Assembly: GCA_903928285.1 (NCBI GenBank)
Contig: CAIYQH010000124.1
Coordinates: forward strand, 1 to 10,971
Source of the DNA: an uncultured Bacteroidales bacterium
GTDB taxonomy: Bacteria > Bacteroidota > Bacteroidia > Bacteroidales > FEN-979
Direction of reading: 5' to 3'
DNA length: 10,971 bases
Under the pieces are notes generated by a model. It was not told the origin of the DNA, ran no database searches, and was given only the letters and a program-made list of their open reading frames with translations. Position numbers and translations under genes: made by a program. This document shows, piece by piece, positions 6,646-10,971 of this stretch. Position 1 is the stretch's first letter. The number at the start of each line of letters is the position of its first letter.

Positions 6646-9600
6646 ATGAAGACAATTTACCAATTCATGATGACGATTTTGTTCGTCTCATTAACGCTTG
6701 TCTCCCTGGGACAGGGCGTAACATCGTCAGGAATCAATGGCCATGTGGCTGATGATAAAGGGCAGGGATTGCCGGGCGCAACGGTTGTCGCCGTTCATCA
6801 GCCTACCGGAACGAGGAGTGGCTCGGTAACCGATAACAAAGGGTTTTACACCCTTCCGAACATGCCCGTCGGCGGACCCTATATCATTACGGTGACCTAC
6901 ATCGGTTTTAAAAAATCCGAACAAACCGATATTTATCTTTCACTGGGTCAAATCAGGAAAATTGACGTAGTACTAAGCGAAAGCGTTGAAAACCTGAAAG
7001 ATGTTGAAATCGTAGCAAACCGGAATGAGTTGTTTGATGGCAACAGGACAGGTTCAACCACCAATATCAATAAAGATGCCATTGAAAAGATGCCGTCAAT
7101 TGCGCGGAATCTGACAGACTTTACCAGGCTTACGCCGCAGGCAAGGGTTGCCAACGATGGCAGCATTGAAATTGCGGGTATGAATAACCGGTACAACGCC
7201 ATCTTTATCGACGGGGCCGTCAACAACGACGTTTATGGTCTTGCCGCAACGGGTACCAATGGCGGGCAGACGGGGATTTCTCCCTTCAGTGTCGACATCA
7301 TAGACCAGCTCACGGTCAATGTTGCACCCTATGATGTAAGACAGGGTGGTTTTGCCGGCGCAGGGATCAATGCAGTAACCCGCCGTGGAACAAATGAGGT
7401 TGAAGGTTCAGTCTATTATTTCATGAGAAACCAGAATATCGCTGGTAAAACACCGACACTGGGTACCTATATTCCAGATTCTCTCAGGAAAAAACTGGCT
7501 AACTTTTCATCACAAACCTATGGCGCCCGGGTTGGCGGAGCCATCCTGAAGGACAAACTTTTCTATTTTATGAATTTTGAATTCCAGAAAGATGAGACCC
7601 CCAGGCCATTTGATTTTAGTACCTATGTTGGAAAGGCCACCAGAAGCGACCTTAACACCCTGACCAATTTCCTGGTCAGCAAATATGGATATGATCCGGG
7701 AAGCTATGAAGGAGCCAAGAATACCCTTGACGGACAGAAGGTTTTTGCCCGTATCGACTGGAATATTTCCCCGAAACATGTTTTGACAGCCAGGTACCAG
7801 TATACAAAAGGAAGAAGTATCACGCCCGGGGTGCCCACCTCAACGGCGCTTACCCTGAGTAATGCAGGGATTGATTTTCCTTCCATTGCCAATACGGCTG
7901 CTGCAGAACTGAAAAGCACCTTCAGCAGTAAAACCTCCAACGACCTGATCCTGGGGTTGACCTTTGTAAGGGATAAACGTTCACCCATGGGCAGTAATTT
8001 CCCCTATGTCACCATCAAGGACGGCAATGCCTCCATTTCACTCGGGAGCGAACAATTTTCAGGGGCAAACAGGTTATACCAGGACATCTATACCCTGACC
8101 GATAATTTCCAGATTTATGCCGGGAAACACACCATCACGCTCGGGACGCACAATGAATTATACAATATGTATAATCTTTTCATCCGTCAGAATTTCGGTT
8201 CCTACCAATATGCCAACCTGAGCAGTTTCCTGCATAATGATACTGTTTCAGCCATACAGTATGACCGTACTTTCTCGCTTACCGATGGCGTTGCAGGCCC
8301 GACATCAAAAGCGGCTGCTGAATTCAAGGCGCTTCAGCTGGGATTATATGCCCAGGACGAATTCCAGATCACAAACCAGTTCAAACTCACCTATGGTGTG
8401 GCCGTTGATATGCCTTCTTTCCTGACAAAAAGCGCCGTCAACGATGACTTTAACAACAGGATGATCCCCACATTCAAGGACATTCAGACAGGTGATGGAC
8501 AGACGTTTGACGGAAAAACCGGGCAGATGCCGCAGATGCAGTTCCTGGTTTCTCCGAGAGTAGGCTTTAACTGGGACGTTTTCAAAAATAAAACCATGCA
8601 GGTTCGTGGCGGAACCGGGATCTTTACAAGTCGGATACCCTATGTTTGGCCAGGTGCGTCTTATACAAACAATGGTATTACAATGGGCGGGATGAGGACA
8701 ATTTACGATGCTACAAAACCTGCCACTTTTATCCAGTTCAATCCCGATTGGAATAATCAACCGGGTTACAAACCGGGAAATACGGTAACACCCAGCGGGG
8801 AAATCGACATTTTTGCTAAAAATTTCAAGTACCCGCAAGTTTGGAGATCAAGTATGGCGATTGACCAGAAACTGGGATGGGGAACCACCGCATCCGTTGA
8901 ACTTACCTATACGAAAAACGTAAACAACATCATGTATTATGACTACCGGTATGTGAAAACCGGGCAGAACCTTACCGGTACCGGCGACAATCGCCCCATT
9001 TGGAAAGTTGCTGATTCCATCGGGAAGTCAAAATATACCGATGTGATCTATGCCTATAATACCAATAAGGGATGGGCTTATGACCTGACTATCCAGCTCC
9101 AGAAGTTACCCGACCATGGATTTTCGGGAAGTATTGCCTATACGCTTGGCCATGCCAAATCAATGAATGATGCCAATTCATCACAGAATTCTTCCCAATG
9201 GAGAGTGGTCAATGTGAGAGGGAAAAATGATCTTGACCTTTCCTGGTCAGATTATGACCTTGGATCAAGACTTATGACCTTTGCCTCCTATAAGATCGAG
9301 TATGCAAAACACCTTGCCACCACAATCGGTTTTATTTACACCGGACAATCGGGACATCGTTTTTCATATGGAATAGCCAACAGTTATACCGACCCGACTA
9401 CAAAAAAGACCTATTTTCTTGGTGAAGATTCTCAAAACCTGGAGCTGATGTACGTTCCAAAGGACCAGAACGATATCCATCTTGTCGATATCCTTGACAG
9501 CAAAGGAAATATCACCGTCAGTAAAGATGTTCAGTGGATCAATCTGAATTCCTTTATCGAGAACGATCCTTACCTGAAAACCCGCCGTGGCCAGTATGCC

Positions 9601-9966
9601 GAGAGAAACGGAGCGCGCACCCCGTTTGAAAGCAACGTTGACCTTCACCTGGCACAGGATATATATCTCAATGTCAAAGGGAAACGGAATACGCTTCAGT
9701 TTACCTTCGATATCTTCAATTTTATGAATTTCCTCAATCCTGACTGGGGAGCAAAGTATATCGTAAACGGATATTATGGAAATTACCCGCTCTTAACCTT
9801 CAAGGGGTATCAAAAAGATGCTTCCGGAAATTTGACGACCATTCCCCAATATTCATTTACCTCGCCAAAAAGCGCAAATGTATGGAGTACAAATGATGCA
9901 GGCCTCTCAAGTTCAAGATGGCAGGCACAGTTTGGAATCCGTTATATTTTCGGTTCCGCCAGATAA
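6646..9966 (+). CDS. Oar-like TonB-dependent outer-membrane receptor with carboxypeptidase-regulatory-like domain
   Basis: This is an outer-membrane beta-barrel expected to import (or, in the Oar family, possibly help export) a large substrate using TonB energy; the substrate is unknown. From the start chosen here it has 1,106 residues, normal for the family. Residues 1-22 are a signal peptide ending LGQ; about 28-110 is a CarboxypepD_reg-like domain (GINGHVADDKGQGLPGATV, then VTDNKGFYTLPNMPVGGPY); LKDVEIVA around 107-114 could act as the TonB box; the plug follows (about 128-245, with IEIAGMNNRYNAIFIDG and PYDVRQGGFAGAGINAVTRRGTN). The rest is a barrel of alternating aromatic strands ending FGIRYIF. 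A longer frame opens at ATG 6595, but its extra 17 residues put polar sequence ahead of an ordinary signal peptide; ATG 6646 (or 6640, two codons earlier) follows the AT-rich leader motif AACCTAACTCA and gives a standard signal. No SusD-like gene follows, and a terminator closes the unit, so it is better called Oar-like than SusC. Confidence 0.93.
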   Translation: MKTIYQFMMTILFVSLTLVSLGQGVTSSGINGHVADDKGQGLPGATVVAVHQPTGTRSGSVTDNKGFYTLPNMPVGGPYIITVTYIGFKKSEQTDIYLSLGQIRKIDVVLSESVENLKDVEIVANRNELFDGNRTGSTTNINKDAIEKMPSIARNLTDFTRLTPQARVANDGSIEIAGMNNRYNAIFIDGAVNNDVYGLAATGTNGGQTGISPFSVDIIDQLTVNVAPYDVRQGGFAGAGINAVTRRGTNEVEGSVYYFMRNQNIAGKTPTLGTYIPDSLRKKLANFSSQTYGARVGGAILKDKLFYFMNFEFQKDETPRPFDFSTYVGKATRSDLNTLTNFLVSKYGYDPGSYEGAKNTLDGQKVFARIDWNISPKHVLTARYQYTKGRSITPGVPTSTALTLSNAGIDFPSIANTAAAELKSTFSSKTSNDLILGLTFVRDKRSPMGSNFPYVTIKDGNASISLGSEQFSGANRLYQDIYTLTDNFQIYAGKHTITLGTHNELYNMYNLFIRQNFGSYQYANLSSFLHNDTVSAIQYDRTFSLTDGVAGPTSKAAAEFKALQLGLYAQDEFQITNQFKLTYGVAVDMPSFLTKSAVNDDFNNRMIPTFKDIQTGDGQTFDGKTGQMPQMQFLVSPRVGFNWDVFKNKTMQVRGGTGIFTSRIPYVWPGASYTNNGITMGGMRTIYDATKPATFIQFNPDWNNQPGYKPGNTVTPSGEIDIFAKNFKYPQVWRSSMAIDQKLGWGTTASVELTYTKNVNNIMYYDYRYVKTGQNLTGTGDNRPIWKVADSIGKSKYTDVIYAYNTNKGWAYDLTIQLQKLPDHGFSGSIAYTLGHAKSMNDANSSQNSSQWRVVNVRGKNDLDLSWSDYDLGSRLMTFASYKIEYAKHLATTIGFIYTGQSGHRFSYGIANSYTDPTTKKTYFLGEDSQNLELMYVPKDQNDIHLVDILDSKGNITVSKDVQWINLNSFIENDPYLKTRRGQYAERNGARTPFESNVDLHLAQDIYLNVKGKRNTLQFTFDIFNFMNFLNPDWGAKYIVNGYYGNYPLLTFKGYQKDASGNLTTIPQYSFTSPKSANVWSTNDAGLSSSRWQAQFGIRYIFGSAR

Positions 9967-9993
9967 ATCCCTTCATTTTTGTCAATTTTCGGT

Positions 9994-10034
9994 AAAGGCT
10001 GTCTTTCAGTTTGAGAGACAGCCTTTTCTGTTAT
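9994..10034 (+). terminator. Rho-independent terminator after the TonB-dependent receptor gene
   Basis: The arms AAAGGCTGTCTTTC (9994-10007) and GAGAGACAGCCTTT (10013-10026) pair over 14 bp with one G-T wobble and a 5-base loop, followed by a T-rich tail. It begins 28 bases after the stop codon ending at 9966. The stem core resembles the terminator at 1011-1050. Confidence 0.92.
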
Positions 10035-10326
10035 CCCCACCCCGGCAACCTGTCTTGCCAGGCAATCTCCTCTTCACTTATAGCAGAAGAAGAGGGGTTG
10101 CCCCTGACAACAAAAATTTCGTTAATAAAATCTTTGAAAAGTTAATAATAAATCACCTTATTAATAATCGAAAAAAAACACATATTTTTACCGTAAATCA
10201 GCCTGTTTCATAAGAAGGGACAATTGTTTACGCAGTTTATCTTGTGATTATCCCGTACCTTTATGGTAAAATATTGAACTGGTTTTTGAAATTAAACAAA
10301 CCCATCAACCTAAATAGACTCAAATC
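10027..10326. other. Non-coding stretch with competing hairpins and AT-rich leader
   Basis: I see no credible gene here. The left part holds GGCAA (10044-10048), TTGCC (10055-10059), GGCAA (10061-10065) and TTGCC (10098-10102), able to form alternative hairpins. The longest pairs 10061-10075 with 10089-10102 (about 14 bp, one bulge and one wobble, 13-base loop). It is not followed by a T-run in the plus direction. The right part is AT-rich, with a TTAATAA-N9-TTATTAA inverted repeat (10142-10164), and serves as upstream region of the PepSY-like gene. Confidence 0.55.
10256..10263 (+). promoter_or_regulatory. Possible -7 promoter box for the PepSY-like gene
   Basis: TACCTTTA matches five of the six fixed bases of the TAnnTTTG consensus and lies 63 bases before the ATG at 10327. 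No TTTG -33 element is found at the expected spacing, so this is only a candidate. Confidence 0.28.
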
Positions 10327-10785
10327 ATGAAAAAAATCATTGTATTACTGTCAGCATGCCTGATGATCAGCTTGATGAGTTACTCCCAGAAAGTAACTCC
10401 CGACAAGGTACCGGCCCCTGTAAAACAGGCATTTGCAAAGATGTTCCCCGCTGCTTCCGATGTGAAATATGAAATGGAAAAGAGCGACTATGAAATCAGC
10501 TTCAGGGATAAAGGAGTTGAGATGTCGGCCAATTTCGATGCCACAGGCAAATGGCTGGAGACGGAGACGGAGATAAAGGAAAGTAACCTGCCAAAGGAGG
10601 TATCGGCCTCCATCGCCCGTAATTTTACAGGTTTCAAAATTACAGAGGTTGCCCGGACAGAGGCTCCCGGCAAAGAGCCGGTCTATGAACTGGATGTAAA
10701 AAAGGGTAAAGAGGGCTTTGAAGTCCGGGTTTCTCCAAAAGGTGAAATTCTAAAGAAAATCCCCCTGAATAAGGAGAAGGATTAA
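10327..10785 (+). CDS. Exported PepSY-like (DUF2874-type) protein
   Basis: The product is a 152-residue periplasmic protein of unknown role. Residues 1-20 (MKKIIVLLSACLMISLMSYS) form a clean signal peptide with cleavage probably before Gln21. The remainder looks like two copies of the short PepSY-like fold common in Bacteroidota. Each starts with a helix of the kind PxxVxxAFxxxFP (VPAPVKQAFAKMFPAA, 28-43; LPKEVSASIARNFTGF, 87-102). Each is followed by strand-turn-strand stretches (VKYEMEKSDYEISF, then MSANFDATGKWLETET; and YELDVKKGKEGFEV, then VSPKGEILKK). Related families are thought to bind or inhibit other proteins, but no target is evident here. No Shine-Dalgarno sequence is seen; the leader contains AACCTAAATAGACTCAA just ahead of the ATG. 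The stop codon overlaps the stop of the convergent gene, so no intrinsic terminator fits between them. Confidence 0.88.
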   Translation: MKKIIVLLSACLMISLMSYSQKVTPDKVPAPVKQAFAKMFPAASDVKYEMEKSDYEISFRDKGVEMSANFDATGKWLETETEIKESNLPKEVSASIARNFTGFKITEVARTEAPGKEPVYELDVKKGKEGFEVRVSPKGEILKKIPLNKEKD

Positions 10786-10971
10786 CGGTTGTTTTTCGTG
10801 CCTCTGCCCAACCATCCTTTGATCTTATTCAGGATGTTGAATTTTTGAAGGAGATCCTTCCCGATAAGGGCTGCGCCAATCCAGAAGATATTGGTTGATA
10901 CCAGGATCACCGGACAAACGATGGCATACTGGGCAATGGTCAGTTTAAAGAATGGAAGAACAAACAGGATG
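10782..10971 (-). CDS. C-terminal fragment of a small inner-membrane protein
   Basis: An open frame enters from the right edge and stops at 10782-10784, giving 62 visible residues; the start is outside the window. A hydrophobic span (about 11-34, TIAQYAIVCPVILVSTNIFWIG) is probably a membrane helix, preceded by another hydrophobic stretch (ILFVLPFF). It ends in a basic cytosolic-looking tail, ALIGKDLLQKF followed by IKGWLGRGTKNNR. The FWIGxxLxGKxLxxK pattern resembles the small 'transporter suffix domain' membrane proteins as I remember them, but this is a resemblance only. Its stop codon overlaps that of the PepSY-like gene by 4 bases through the palindrome TTAA. Confidence 0.7.
   Translation of the reverse strand, partial: ILFVLPFFKLTIAQYAIVCPVILVSTNIFWIGAALIGKDLLQKFNILNKIKGWLGRGTKNNR

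Noticed and set aside
8344..8838. A 164-residue minus-strand open frame opposite the TonB-dependent receptor.
   Set aside because: It is antisense to conserved barrel coding sequence and its translation shows no signal, membrane or domain pattern.
6646..9966. SusC of a polysaccharide utilization locus.
   Set aside because: No SusD-like gene follows, a terminator closes the gene directly, and the plug and N-terminal pattern fit the Oar-like group better.
1..10971. Mobile element, CRISPR array, tRNA or phage defence system.
   Set aside because: No transposase, terminal inverted repeats, spaced short repeats, cloverleaf-like sequence or nuclease/helicase-type genes are visible.

Overview
The window looks like chromosomal DNA of a free-living or gut-type member of the Bacteroidota. 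Three observations support this: a gene whose product ends in a type IX secretion system (T9SS) sorting domain, an Oar-like TonB-dependent receptor with an N-terminal carboxypeptidase-regulatory-like domain, and a PepSY-like (DUF2874-type) periplasmic protein. Start codons lack Shine-Dalgarno sequences, and there is a TAnnTTTG-type -7 box ahead of one gene, which also fits this phylum. Genus cannot be told from the sequence.

Layout. Positions 1-803 (minus) hold the N-terminal two thirds of a secreted GH27 alpha-galactosidase, cut by the window edge. Positions 804-1069 carry its probable promoter and a strong minus-strand terminator for the next gene. Positions 1070-6100 (minus) encode a 1,676-residue secreted multidomain protein: signal peptide, beta-propeller-like region, Calx-beta domain, a DUF3616-like module, two pairs of duplicated PKD/Ig-like domains and a T9SS C-terminal tail. 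Positions 6101-6645 are an AT-rich divergent intergenic region. Positions 6646-9966 (plus) encode an Oar-like TonB-dependent receptor, followed by a textbook terminator. Positions 10027-10326 are non-coding, with a set of mutually exclusive hairpins. Positions 10327-10785 (plus) encode a small exported PepSY-like protein. It overlaps by 4 bases the convergent C-terminal fragment of a small membrane protein (10782-10971, minus).

How the genes fit together. All complete products are predicted to be exported or in the envelope: an outer-membrane receptor, a large T9SS cargo protein, a periplasmic glycosidase and a periplasmic PepSY-like protein. Terminators follow both large genes, so they look like separate transcription units rather than one operon. 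No SusD homologue, sigma/anti-sigma pair or sensor regulator is visible, so this is not a canonical polysaccharide utilization locus within these limits. I see no mobile element, CRISPR array, tRNA or rRNA. I did not find a convincing new biological system. The most notable items are the domain mix of the 1,676-residue protein with its tandem duplications, the shared terminator hairpin sequence, and the hairpin cluster at 10044-10102.
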